Shown one piece after another: positions 54,032 through 62,503 of a stretch of 64,000 bases of DNA. The notes below the pieces were generated by a model that was not told the DNA's origin, searched no databases, and saw only the letters and a list, made by a program, of their open reading frames with translations. Source of the stretch: Natronococcus jeotgali DSM 18795 (lineage in GTDB: Archaea; Halobacteriota; Halobacteria; Halobacteriales; Natrialbaceae); NCBI RefSeq assembly GCF_000337695.1, contig NZ_AOIA01000158.1, positions 1 to 64,000 on the forward strand, written 5' to 3'. A program made the position numbers and the translations under genes. Position 1 is the stretch's first letter; the number at the start of each line of letters is the position of its first letter.

Positions 54032-54886
54032 ATGGTACGCGACCAGATCGATCGGATCGGCGTCGTCGGCGCGGGAACGATGGGCAGCGGGATCGCGCAG
54101 GTCGCCGCGACGACCGGTTACGACGTCGTGCTCCGGGACATCGAGCGGGAGTTCGTCGAGAGCGGCTTCGAGACGATCGCGGACAGCCTCGGCCGCCTCG
54201 AGAGCCGCGACGCCCTCGAGGAGGATCCCGAGCGGATCCGCGGGCGGATCGAGGGGACGACCGCCATCGACGAACTCGGCGACTGCGACCTCGTCGTCGA
54301 GGCCGCCCTCGAGGAGATGGATGTCAAACGGGAGATCTTCGCGGAACTGGAGCGAGTCTGCGACGAGGACGTGTTGCTCGCGACGAACACGAGCACGCTC
54401 TCGATCACGACGATCGCCTCCGAACTCGACCGCCCGGAGCGGGTGATCGGCCTGCACTTCATGAACCCCGTCCCGATCATGGAGGGCGTCGAGGTCGTCG
54501 TCGGCGAGAAGACGACCGACGACGCGACCGAACTGGCCCACGACCTCGCCGAGAAGCTGGACAAGACGACCTGGGAGTCCGACGACAAACCCGGGTTCGT
54601 CACGAACCGCATCCTGATGCCCTGGATCAACGAGGGGATCCGGGCCTACGACGAGGGCGTCGCGACGAAGGAGGACATCGACGCGGGGATGGAGCTGGGG
54701 ACGAACGTCCCGATGGGACCGCTCACCCTGGCCGATCACATCGGCCTCGACATCTGTCTGCACGCCTCCGAGACCCTCCACGAGGAGCTGGGCGATCGGT
54801 ACAAACCGGCCTACCTGCTCAAGCGCAAGGTCGAGGCCGGCGACCTCGGGAAGAAGACGGGCGAGGGGTTCTACGAGTACGACTAG
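54032..54886 (+). CDS. hbd: 3-hydroxyacyl-CoA dehydrogenase
   Basis: A 284-residue single-function dehydrogenase. The NAD loop is GVVGAGTMGSGIAQVAA (11-27). The catalytic His region is GLHFMNPVP and the C-terminal helical domain has NRILMPWINEGIRAYDEGVAT and PMGPLTLADHIGLD. It oxidises 3-hydroxyacyl-CoA in fatty-acyl breakdown. It is separate from the acyl-CoA dehydrogenase at 57312. Confidence 0.95.
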   Translation: MVRDQIDRIGVVGAGTMGSGIAQVAATTGYDVVLRDIEREFVESGFETIADSLGRLESRDALEEDPERIRGRIEGTTAIDELGDCDLVVEAALEEMDVKREIFAELERVCDEDVLLATNTSTLSITTIASELDRPERVIGLHFMNPVPIMEGVEVVVGEKTTDDATELAHDLAEKLDKTTWESDDKPGFVTNRILMPWINEGIRAYDEGVATKEDIDAGMELGTNVPMGPLTLADHIGLDICLHASETLHEELGDRYKPAYLLKRKVEAGDLGKKTGEGFYEYD

Positions 54887-54949
54887 CCGAGCCGTCGCGA
54901 GCCGAATGCGGACGGCAGCTTTTTCGCGATCCGCGAGAACGTACGGCCG

Positions 54950-55381
54950 ATGTCCAGCTACAGCCGTCGACGGCTCCTCGGAGCGAGCGCGTCCGGCGGC
55001 GGGACGTTCCTCGCGGGCGGGTACGCCTGGAACCGGTACCGCAGGCGCGATCACCTCAGATTTCGCCCGCTCGAGGCCGTCAACGAGTCGACTGCGGTCG
55101 TCACCCTCGAGCTCGTCGTCGACGGCAACGGGATCGAGGCCGAGCGGACGGTCCGACTGGAGCCGGCCGGCGGGGACGCGAGGTCGCGGCTTCCGGGACG
55201 GTGGACGGAGACGCCGACGACCTGGACCGTTCGCGCCGAGTACGGGGAGGAAACGCTCGAGATCGGGGCCAGTACGATCACCGAGCGCCTCGCGGACGCG
55301 AACTGGGGGGCGGACTGTGCACACGTTACGATCGCCGTGACGGCGATCGGCGGGCTCGACGCGCGGATCCGTTCCTGCTAG
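54950..55381 (+). CDS. Small Tat-signal hypothetical protein
   Basis: A 143-residue protein. The start SYSRRRLLGASASGGGTFLAG has a twin-arginine motif (R6-R7-R8) and a short hydrophobic part, so it may be exported. The remainder is beta-rich (AVVTLELVVDGNGIEAERTVRL), and reads like an immunoglobulin-like fold. No homologue recognised. Tail-to-tail with the squalene/phytoene synthase gene, overlapping by four bases. Confidence 0.55.
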   Translation: MSSYSRRRLLGASASGGGTFLAGGYAWNRYRRRDHLRFRPLEAVNESTAVVTLELVVDGNGIEAERTVRLEPAGGDARSRLPGRWTETPTTWTVRAEYGEETLEIGASTITERLADANWGADCAHVTIAVTAIGGLDARIRSC

Positions 55382-56424
55382 TGGTGAAGCGGCTTCTCGG
55401 ACATCTCCCGGCGGAGCTCTCTGAGCTGGGCTCGGGAGACGCCCTCCTCGAACCGCTGGATGACGGCGAACACCTCCGCCCGGGAGATCTTCACGTCGCC
55501 CTCGCGGACGACGTCCTCGGGTCGGTTTCGGAGCTCGCGCATCGTCCCGACTGCGAGCAGGTAGGGAATCGCCCACGCCGAGAGCCGGTTGCCGTGGCGC
55601 TCGGGAACGACCTCGAGGTAGCGGTGGGCGTCGTCGAGGTACTGCTCGGCGCGACCGGTCACCCGCTGGATGACGTTGGTGACGCCGCGCTGGTTGTCCG
55701 CTGCGGTCACGGCCTCGGCGTCGACGTTCTCCTCTGCCAGCCACTCTTCGGGGAGGTAGACGTTGTTCTCCTCGCGGTAGTCGTCCTCGACGTCCTTGGC
55801 GATGTTGACCAGCTGTAAGAGAAGAGCGAAGGAGCGGGCGTTCTTGCGCATCTCGTCGGCCCGGTCGGGCGAGGCGCTGCGGGCGACCAGCCCCGTGATC
55901 AGCGTGCCGACGGTGCCGGCGGCGTACCAGCAGTACTCCTCGAGTTCCTCCAAGGTCTGGAGGCGCAGGCCGCCCTCCTCGGCGTACCGGTCCGTGAACA
56001 TGGCCATCCCGTCGACGAGTTCGCGAACGGGTTCGCGCATGATCTCGCGGGGCTCCTCCTCGAGGGCTTCGAAGGCTCGCAGGACGCGGGGCGTCTCGGC
56101 GACGACCTCCCAGTCGGCGTCGCGGTCCTCGGGGATCCAGGGCTCGACGTCGGCCATGAACGCCTCGACCTCGAGGGGGTCGGCCGGATCGAGCAGGCGA
56201 TCGTACGCGTTCAGCAGTTCGGTCTGGGTCTCGGGCGGAACGTGACCCGCGTCCTCGATCGTGTCGGCGACTCGACACAGGAGGTAGCCGAGGCAGATGT
56301 GTCTCGCCATCGGCTCGTCGAGGCGATCGATCGTGATCGAGAAGGTCCGCGAGACCCCGTGCACCGCCTCGTAGCACCACTCGAGGTCGGTACCGAGGTT
56401 TGTTTCAGGCTGGCCCGTTGTCAT
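55378..56424 (-). CDS. Squalene/phytoene synthase family enzyme
   Basis: A 348-residue prenyl head-to-head synthase. The first Asp-rich motif is DTIED (54-58), preceded by VSRTFSITIDRL; the second is NIAKDVEDDYREENNVYLPEEW. YCWYAAGTVGTLITGL is the usual central helix. The spacing after DTIED (YLLCRVADTIEDAG) is closer to squalene synthase than to CrtB, so it more likely joins two farnesyl diphosphates for squalene. Phytoene synthase remains possible. Confidence 0.85.
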   Translation of the reverse strand: MTTGQPETNLGTDLEWCYEAVHGVSRTFSITIDRLDEPMARHICLGYLLCRVADTIEDAGHVPPETQTELLNAYDRLLDPADPLEVEAFMADVEPWIPEDRDADWEVVAETPRVLRAFEALEEEPREIMREPVRELVDGMAMFTDRYAEEGGLRLQTLEELEEYCWYAAGTVGTLITGLVARSASPDRADEMRKNARSFALLLQLVNIAKDVEDDYREENNVYLPEEWLAEENVDAEAVTAADNQRGVTNVIQRVTGRAEQYLDDAHRYLEVVPERHGNRLSAWAIPYLLAVGTMRELRNRPEDVVREGDVKISRAEVFAVIQRFEEGVSRAQLRELRREMSEKPLHH

Positions 56425-56587
56425 CTACTCGATATCCTTTCGTTTTCATCCCGGAAAAGCGCCGCGGTCGCGGCGCGTTGTTCCGTTTGGGACGTCCCGA
56501 CGAACCGACCGTTCCGGTTCGAGCGCCCGTCCGGTTCCGGCGTCCAGCGGACCAACAGTTACCCGTCTCGATCGCCAAGTCGGGACG

Positions 56588-57223
56588 ATGACCGTACTGA
56601 TCGCGGGATCTCACGGACAGGTCGGCCAGCACGTCACGGAACGCCTCGCCGAGAGCGACCGCGAGGTTCGGGCGATGGTTCGGGACGACTCCCAGGTCGA
56701 GGAGATGGAGCGAACGGGCGCCACGGCGGCGGTCGCGGACCTGACCGACTCGGTCGACCACGCCGTCGAGGGCTGTGACGCCGTCGTCTTCGCGGCCGGT
56801 TCGGGCGGCGAGGACGTCTCCGGCGTCGACCGGGACGGCGCGATCCGATTGATCGACGCCGCGACCGAGGCGGGCGCCGACCGGTTCGTGATGCTCAGCT
56901 CGATGGGCGCCGACGATCCCGAGGCCGGACCCGAACCGCTCCGGGACTACCTCGTGGCGAAGGCCGAGGCCGACGAGTACCTCCGGGAGAGTCCCCTCGA
57001 GCACACGATCGTTCGCCCGGGCGAGTTGACGAACGAGCCCGGTACCGGCGAGATCCGGGTCGGCTCCGATCTCGAGCTGGGCTCGGGCGATATCCCGCGC
57101 GAGGACGTCGCCGCGGTGCTGGTCGCCGCACTCGAGCGCGACGCCCTGATCGGGGAGACGTTCGAGCTCCTGGCCGGCGAGGAGCCGATCGAGCGCGCCC
57201 TCGAGCGGGTCGACTCGAGCTGA
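56588..57223 (+). CDS. NAD(P)-binding NmrA/SDR-like protein
   Basis: A 211-residue Rossmann protein, VLIAGSHGQVGQHVTERL at the N-terminus, then AGADRFVMLSSMGADDPEAG and HTIVRPGELTNEPGTGEI. It is a paralogue of the gene at 13097. No catalytic YxxxK pair is certain: the usual place reads PLRDYLVAKAEAD, which does have Y-x3-K. Possible epimerase or reductase activity; role unknown. Followed by a hairpin and the acyl-CoA dehydrogenase gene. Confidence 0.85.
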   Translation: MTVLIAGSHGQVGQHVTERLAESDREVRAMVRDDSQVEEMERTGATAAVADLTDSVDHAVEGCDAVVFAAGSGGEDVSGVDRDGAIRLIDAATEAGADRFVMLSSMGADDPEAGPEPLRDYLVAKAEADEYLRESPLEHTIVRPGELTNEPGTGEIRVGSDLELGSGDIPREDVAAVLVAALERDALIGETFELLAGEEPIERALERVDSS

Positions 57224-57250
57224 CGGACCCGCGACCGGGCCGTGCGGCGA

Positions 57251-57271
57251 GACCGACCGGGACGGTCGGTC
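57251..57271. promoter_or_regulatory. 9-bp inverted repeat before the acyl-CoA dehydrogenase promoter
   Basis: GACCGACCG-GGA-CGGTCGGTC, a perfect palindrome ending 9 bases before the TATA box of the dehydrogenase gene. Its symmetry and place fit a TetR-type operator or BRE-overlapping site. It could also be a terminator for the gene ending at 57223. Confidence 0.55.
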
Positions 57272-57280
57272 AAGAGACAA

Positions 57281-57290
57281 TCATAAATAA
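57281..57290 (+). promoter_or_regulatory. TATA-like promoter of the acyl-CoA dehydrogenase gene
   Basis: TCATAAATAA, 22-31 nt before the ATG at 57312; a leaderless transcript is implied. Confidence 0.6.
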
Positions 57291-57311
57291 TCAACCTCGC
57301 AATACTCGCGT

Positions 57312-58457
57312 ATGGAGTTCGCACTCTCGGCCGAGCAGCGCCAGATTCGGGATATGGTCTCGGAGTTCGTCGACGAGGAGGTCGTCCCCGTCGCGAGCGA
57401 GATCGATCACGACGACGAGTTCCCCGCCGACCTCGTCGACGAGATGGCCGATCTGGGCCTGATGGGGATGCCGTTCCCCGAGGAGTACGGCGGCGCCGGA
57501 CTGGACTACCACTCCTACGCGATCGGCCTCGAGGAGATCTCGCGGGGTTCGGGCGGGCTCGGAACCGTCGTCGCCGCCCACACCTCGCTGGCGGGCAACA
57601 TGCTCTACGAGTTCGGCGACGACGCCCAGAAGGAGGCGTACCTGACGCCGCTGGCCGAGGGTCGCGACGTCGGCGCGTTCGCGCTCTCGGAGGCCGGTGC
57701 GGGCAGCGACGTCCCCGCGATGGAGACGACCGCAACGAAAGAGGGCGACGAGTACGTTCTCGAGGGCGGCAAGCTCTGGATCTCGAACGGCTCGGTCGCC
57801 GACACCGTCACCGTCTTCGCCAAGACCGACCCCGACGCGGGCAACAAGGGAATCTCCTCGTTCGTCGTCCGCCCCGAGGAGGACGACGGGTTCATCGTCG
57901 AAGGTACCGAGGAGAAACTCGGCGACAAGGGCTGTCCCACGGCCGAACTGCGCTTCGACGACCTCCGGCTCCCCGAAGACCGCCTGCTCGGCGCGGAGGG
58001 CGAGGGGTTCGTCCAGGCGCTGAAGACCCTCAATGGGGGGCGGATCACCATCGCGGCCCGCGGGGTCGGCATCGCCCGCGCGGCCCTAGACGAGGCCCGC
58101 GACTACGCCAACGAGCGCGAGCAGTTCGACCAGCCCATCGGCGAGTTCCAGTCGATCAAACACAAGCTCGCGGACATGGACACGAAGATCCAGGCCGCGA
58201 AGCTGCTGATGCACAAGGCCGCCGACCGGAAGATCCGCGGCGAGGACTACATCAAGGCCTCGGCCCAGGCCAAGCTCTACGCCTCCGAGGTAAGCCGCGA
58301 GGTGGCAAACGAGGGGATCCAGATCCACGGCGGCTACGGCTACACCAAGGACTTCCCGGCCGAGCGGTTCTACCGCGACGCCAAGTTGAACGAGATCTAC
58401 GAAGGCACGAGCGAGGTGCTGCGCAACACGATCGGCGACCAGGTCCTCGAGGAGTAG
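57312..58457 (+). CDS. acd: Acyl-CoA dehydrogenase
   Basis: A 381-residue FAD enzyme introducing the first double bond in acyl-CoA oxidation. AFALSEAGAGSDVPAMETTA and LWISNGSVADTVTVFAKT bind FAD and substrate. RGVGIARAALDEARDYANEREQFDQPIGEFQSIKHKLADM is the standard central segment. The catalytic base region is QIHGGYGYTKDFPAERFYRDAKLNEIYEGTSEVLR, with the Glu in EGTSE. Normal length. The chain-length preference is not clear. Confidence 0.95.
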   Translation: MEFALSAEQRQIRDMVSEFVDEEVVPVASEIDHDDEFPADLVDEMADLGLMGMPFPEEYGGAGLDYHSYAIGLEEISRGSGGLGTVVAAHTSLAGNMLYEFGDDAQKEAYLTPLAEGRDVGAFALSEAGAGSDVPAMETTATKEGDEYVLEGGKLWISNGSVADTVTVFAKTDPDAGNKGISSFVVRPEEDDGFIVEGTEEKLGDKGCPTAELRFDDLRLPEDRLLGAEGEGFVQALKTLNGGRITIAARGVGIARAALDEARDYANEREQFDQPIGEFQSIKHKLADMDTKIQAAKLLMHKAADRKIRGEDYIKASAQAKLYASEVSREVANEGIQIHGGYGYTKDFPAERFYRDAKLNEIYEGTSEVLRNTIGDQVLEE

Positions 58458-58475
58458 CCCCCGACGGCGGGACGC

Positions 58476-58760
58476 CTACGACGATTCTCCGAGACAGTCT
58501 CGCACCCACTGGCCGTGTTCGCGGACCCGCTTCTCGCCCGCGTCGGTCAGCCCGTAGACGTCGTGGAGCCCCTCCGTTCGCTTCTCGACGAACCCGGCCT
58601 CGACCAGCGCCGACAGCGAGCCGTAGAACGACCTCGGCTCGATGCGGTCGTCGTAGTGGGCCTCGAGGCGGGACTTGAGTTGCTGGCCGCGCAGTTCGTC
58701 CTCGGCGGCGAGCAGGAAACAGAGATCCCGACGGCGGCCGCTCCGGAGCCACTTGCTCAT
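58476..58760 (-). CDS. PadR-family winged-helix regulator
   Basis: A 94-residue small winged-helix protein: DLCFLLAAEDELRGQQLKSRLEAHYDDRIEPRSFYGSLSALVEAGFVEKR, followed by a wing (GLHDVYGLTDAGEKRV). The R-S-F-Y-G-S-L pattern is typical of PadR. There is almost no C-terminal domain, so it is a minimal PadR. Convergent with the acyl-CoA dehydrogenase; regulation of it is possible but unproven. Confidence 0.85.
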   Translation of the reverse strand: MSKWLRSGRRRDLCFLLAAEDELRGQQLKSRLEAHYDDRIEPRSFYGSLSALVEAGFVEKRTEGLHDVYGLTDAGEKRVREHGQWVRDCLGESS

Positions 58761-58791
58761 ACCGACCCGTCGGCGCGCGGTCGCTCGAGCG

Positions 58792-59706
58792 TTACGGTTT
58801 CGCGAGCGCGTCCCGAACCGCGCCCAGCAGCGCCCAGGCGAGCCCGCCCCCGGTCGCCAGCGCCGCGAGGGGCGGGACGCCGACCTCGAGGACGACCGCG
58901 GTGGCGTGTAGCTCGTGGCGAAACACGGTCCACCCGTCGACGGCGACGACGACGGTCCCCGTGCCGACCGCCAGGGAGCGAACGACCAGCCCGCCCAGAA
59001 GCGCCGCGAGCGCGACGGTCGTCCCCGTGGCGCCCGCGAGGATCCTCGAGAGGGCGGCGGCGCCGGGTCGGCGCTCGAGCCCGTCGGGGGCGTAGATGCC
59101 GAAGCCGCGGGCGGTCGGCTGCGGGTGATCGCCGACCCGGACGCCGGGCGGATACCGAACGAGCGCGAGCGCCATCCAGAGGTCGCCGACCGAGCCCGCG
59201 GCGTTGACCGAAAGCGGGACGAGCCAGACCGGCGACGGGTGGATCACCATGGCGACCGTTCCAGCGGCGGTCACGACCGCGAGGGGGGCGAGCAGCACGA
59301 CGAGTAACTGGTTTCGCTCGTAGCTCGCCGGGCCGCCTCGAGCGTAGGCGTAGGGGACAAACGCGGCGACGCCGACCCCGTACGACGGGGAATCGCCGTA
59401 GCGGCTCATGAACGCCCCGTGGAGGAGTTCGTGGACGCCGACCGCGACCAGTCCCAGTCCGATCGCGCCCAGCAGGAGGCCGCGGTTCGACAGCGTCCGA
59501 GCCGTGAGGACGATCGGCTCGAGGGGGGCCCCGCGAACCGCCGCGAGGACGAGGGCGAACGCGTAGGCCGAGGCGAACGCGGCGACGACCGAGACGAGAA
59601 CCAGTCCGACGGCGACCGAGCGGGTGAGCCGAACCGTTTCGGTCGGCTCCTCGGGGACGGACTCCCGGTCGATCCCGTTCGGCGTCGCGTCTGACACGCC
59701 CGCCAC
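58792..59706 (-). CDS. Membrane metalloprotease-like protein (DUF3267-type, HExxH)
   Basis: A 304-residue protein with about six to eight membrane helices. The zinc motif HELLH (92-96) follows the first two helices, and NAAGSVGDLWMALALVRYP downstream supplies an N..GD pair like the third-ligand region of DUF3267 proteins. DUF3267 proteins are putative zinc peptidases of unknown substrate. Ends 31 bases before the PadR gene. Confidence 0.8.
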   Translation of the reverse strand: MAGVSDATPNGIDRESVPEEPTETVRLTRSVAVGLVLVSVVAAFASAYAFALVLAAVRGAPLEPIVLTARTLSNRGLLLGAIGLGLVAVGVHELLHGAFMSRYGDSPSYGVGVAAFVPYAYARGGPASYERNQLLVVLLAPLAVVTAAGTVAMVIHPSPVWLVPLSVNAAGSVGDLWMALALVRYPPGVRVGDHPQPTARGFGIYAPDGLERRPGAAALSRILAGATGTTVALAALLGGLVVRSLAVGTGTVVVAVDGWTVFRHELHATAVVLEVGVPPLAALATGGGLAWALLGAVRDALAKP

Positions 59707-59785
59707 TCTCGCGAGTAGGACGAAAGGGGTGTCGGTCGCCGACGAAACCGACAGCTTCCCGGTGGTCGACCCACCAGAGCCAGGT

Positions 59786-60082
59786 ATGACCGACGGAGAC
59801 CGAACCGCCGAAGCCGACGGGATCGCGGCCAGCTACGAGGAGATCGACGGGGAACGGCGCCTCTCGTTCGAGCGGGTCGACGCCGACTCCGGCGCCGCGA
59901 CCGCGGCCGTCGCCCAGAACCTCGAGGGGTACGCGATGCTGAAGGTGCGGCCGACGCCAGAGGGCGACGAGCTCGAACGCTACTACGGGTTCGACATGGC
60001 GCTGGATCACGTCGGCGAACTGCTGGGCGTCCCGCCGCACGAGCTCCCGGTTCCGGACGCGGCCGCGGACATGGGGATGTAA
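59786..60082 (+). CDS. Conserved haloarchaeal hypothetical protein
   Basis: A 98-residue acidic protein: ASYEEIDGERRLSFERVDADSGAATAAVAQNLEGYAMLKVRP, then YYGFDMALDHVGELLGVPPHELPVPDAAADMGM. It looks like a compact alpha/beta fold of a small haloarchaeal family. Function unknown. The ATG at 59786 begins the acidic N-terminus; the longer frame from 59624 overlaps the divergent gene. Confidence 0.65.
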   Translation: MTDGDRTAEADGIAASYEEIDGERRLSFERVDADSGAATAAVAQNLEGYAMLKVRPTPEGDELERYYGFDMALDHVGELLGVPPHELPVPDAAADMGM

Positions 60083-60180
60083 GCGTCGCGTCGCCGTCGC
60101 CCTCGAGGGCCGCCGGAGGTGTTCGGCTCCGTCGCTGTACGCCCCGGACGGGGGGAACCGCGAGCGGGAAAAGCGGGAAC

Positions 60181-60190
60181 CCTAAATACG
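60181..60190 (+). promoter_or_regulatory. TATA-like promoter of ctaB
   Basis: CCTAAATACG, 31-40 nt before the GTG start at 60221, allowing a short leader. Confidence 0.5.
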
Positions 60191-60220
60191 CCGAGTCGAA
60201 CGGTGTAGACGAGAGTAGCC

Positions 60221-61651
60221 GTGGCAACCGATCCGTTCCCTCGTCCGATTCGAACGCGTCGTCGCTTCTCAGCACTGCTTGCAGCGACCGCGCTCGGCGT
60301 CTACCTGCTGTTGATCATCGGTGCCACGACCTCGATCACGAACGCGGCCACGGCGTGTTCGACGTGGCCGACGTGTCACGCTCCCGTCGACCCCCTGAGC
60401 CAGACCGATCTGGCCATCGCCTGGGGACACCGGCTCGCCGCCGTCGTCGTCGGCCTGCTCGTGGCCGCGTCGGCGGTCGCCGCCCTGTTCGGATCGGCCT
60501 CGAGGGGCGTCACGGCCGCCCTGCTCGGCGGCGTTGCCCTCTACGTCGTTCAGGTCGGTGTCGGCGCCGCGACCGCGACGCTGGGTCCGGCCGCGGTCGT
60601 CCCCGGTCTCCACCTCGCGCTGGGAATCGCGATCTTCGCGGCCGTCGTCCTCGCGCTCGCCCGGGACCTCGAGCTGGCGACCGGCAGCGACGACGACGTC
60701 ATGGCGACTCCGGACCCGATCGACCCCGAACCGACCCCCGAGGGCGGCCGAACGCTGCCCTCGGGGCGGCTCGCCCGCGCCCGACTCACCGCGTTCGCCT
60801 ATTTCAAAATGATGAAACCGCGGCTGATGTGGCTGCTCTGTCTCGTCGCCGCAGCGGGGATGGCTCTGGCGGCCGGCCCCGCGCTCGACGCCGCAACGAT
60901 CGTCGCCACGCTCGGCGGCGGCGTCCTCGCGATCGGTGCCTCGGGCACGTTCAACCACGTCCTCGAGCGCGACGTCGACCAGCGGATGTCCCGCACCGCG
61001 GACCGACCGCTCGCGACCGAACTGATCCCGGTTCGCAACGCCCTGTTGTTCGGCCTCTTCCTCTCGGCCGCGTCGATGGCCGTCTTCCTGACGATCAACG
61101 CGCTGGCGGCCGCCCTCGGACTCGCCGCGATCCTGTTCTACAGCGTCGTCTACACGCTGTTGCTCAAGCCCAACACGGTTCAGAACACGGTCATCGGCGG
61201 CGCCGCGGGGGCGCTCCCGGCGCTGATCGGCTGGGCCGCCGTCACCAACGAGATCGGCGTTCCGGGACTCGCGCTCGCGGGCGTGATCTTCCTCTGGACG
61301 CCGGCGCACTTCTACAACCTCGCGCTGGCGTACAAGGACGACTACGCCCGCGGCGGATTCCCGATGATGCCGGTGGTCCGTGGCGAGACCGAGACCCGCA
61401 AACACATCGTCTACTACATCGCAGCGACGCTGGTCGGGACCGTGGCGCTGGCCTGGATCTCCGGGCTCGGCGCGCTCTACGCGGCGACGGTCGTCGTCTT
61501 CGGCGGCATCTTCCTCTGGGCCGCCGTCGTCCTCCACTTCGAGCAGACCGAGGCCGCGGCGTTTCGGTCGTTCCACGCCTCGAACGCCTTCCTCGGGGCC
61601 GTGCTGGTCGCGATCCTCGTCGACGCGCTCGTGGTGACCGCGCCGTTCTGA
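60221..61651 (+). CDS. ctaB: Haem O synthase with N-terminal CtaA-like domain
   Basis: A 476-residue fusion. Residues 1-155 resemble one half of CtaA (haem A synthase), including ACSTWPTCHAP, WGHRLAAVVVGLLVA and LHLALGIAIFAAVV with membrane histidines. After an acidic linker (160-185) comes the UbiA-type farnesyltransferase: NHVLERDVDQRMSRTADRP (Mg-diphosphate motif), LKPNTVQNTVIGGAAGALPALIGWAA, WTPAHFYNLALAYKDDYARGGFPMMPVVRG. It makes haem O, and the fusion suggests coupled supply to haem A. The start is GTG at 60221. Confidence 0.92.
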   Translation: MATDPFPRPIRTRRRFSALLAATALGVYLLLIIGATTSITNAATACSTWPTCHAPVDPLSQTDLAIAWGHRLAAVVVGLLVAASAVAALFGSASRGVTAALLGGVALYVVQVGVGAATATLGPAAVVPGLHLALGIAIFAAVVLALARDLELATGSDDDVMATPDPIDPEPTPEGGRTLPSGRLARARLTAFAYFKMMKPRLMWLLCLVAAAGMALAAGPALDAATIVATLGGGVLAIGASGTFNHVLERDVDQRMSRTADRPLATELIPVRNALLFGLFLSAASMAVFLTINALAAALGLAAILFYSVVYTLLLKPNTVQNTVIGGAAGALPALIGWAAVTNEIGVPGLALAGVIFLWTPAHFYNLALAYKDDYARGGFPMMPVVRGETETRKHIVYYIAATLVGTVALAWISGLGALYAATVVVFGGIFLWAAVVLHFEQTEAAAFRSFHASNAFLGAVLVAILVDALVVTAPF

Positions 61652-61701
61652 GCGGGCGGAAGCGTCACCGATAACACGGCCCGATCCCTACGCTCGAGCG
61701 A

Positions 61702-62349
61702 ATGAACCGTCGCTCCGTTCTCACGCTCACCGCCGCCGGCGCGTCGGCCGCGCTGGCCGGCTGCGCGGCGCTGTTCGACGCGTCGCTTCCCGACGCCCTC
61801 GCGGACGTCGACCCCGACCCCGACCAGCTCCCGACGCCGACGATCGGGTCGGGCGGCGTGTCGATCGACGTCTACGAGGACTTCGCCTGCCCCCACTGCC
61901 GCGACTTCGAGGCCGACGTCGTTCCCGAACTCGAGGAGCGGGTGCTCGATCCCGGGACGGCGAGCTACCGCCACCGCGATTTCGTGCTTCCGGCCGACGA
62001 GAACCGCTCGGTCCCGATGGCCAACGCCGCCAGAGCGGTCCAGGCGGCGACCGGTACCGACGACGAACCGACGGGCCAGTTTTTCAGCTACAAGCGCGCG
62101 GTTATGGAGGCGGGAACGCCCGACGACGAGGAGCTGGCCGCCATCGCCGAGGAGACGATCGGCATCGACCCGTCGGTCGTCGCGGACGCCCTCGAGGAGA
62201 ACACCTACTACCCGACGCTGGCCGCCGAGTGGGAGGCCGCGAACGGGGAGGGAATCGACCGCACGCCGACGGTCGTCGTCGACGGCGAGTCCGTCGAGGA
62301 TCCGCTCGACGCCGACGGGATCGTGGCGGCGGTCGAAGACGCGCGATAG
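61702..62349 (+). CDS. DsbA-like thiol-disulfide lipoprotein
   Basis: A 215-residue protein. The N-terminus NRRSVLTLTAAGASAALAGC has twin arginines and a lipobox (LAGC, Cys 21), so it is a Tat lipoprotein. The thioredoxin-fold part has the active site C63-P-H-C66 (FACPHCRDFE), the DsbA helical insert, and cis-Pro in RTPTVVVDG. It probably handles disulfides of exported proteins such as the cytochrome oxidase or the molybdoenzyme. Follows ctaB on the same strand by 50 bases. Confidence 0.88.
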   Translation: MNRRSVLTLTAAGASAALAGCAALFDASLPDALADVDPDPDQLPTPTIGSGGVSIDVYEDFACPHCRDFEADVVPELEERVLDPGTASYRHRDFVLPADENRSVPMANAARAVQAATGTDDEPTGQFFSYKRAVMEAGTPDDEELAAIAEETIGIDPSVVADALEENTYYPTLAAEWEAANGEGIDRTPTVVVDGESVEDPLDADGIVAAVEDAR

Positions 62350-62503
62350 AGCTATCGGCGGTCGGCCCCGCCGCTGACGACCCGCTCCGTCTCGTCCGTT
62401 CCCGGATCGACGCTAGCGCCGTCGGGGTCGCGAGGGCTCGAGCGACTCGAGGCGACCGATCGGAGACGCCCCCGACGATAGTCCGACCTGAGAACGGATC
62501 CGT

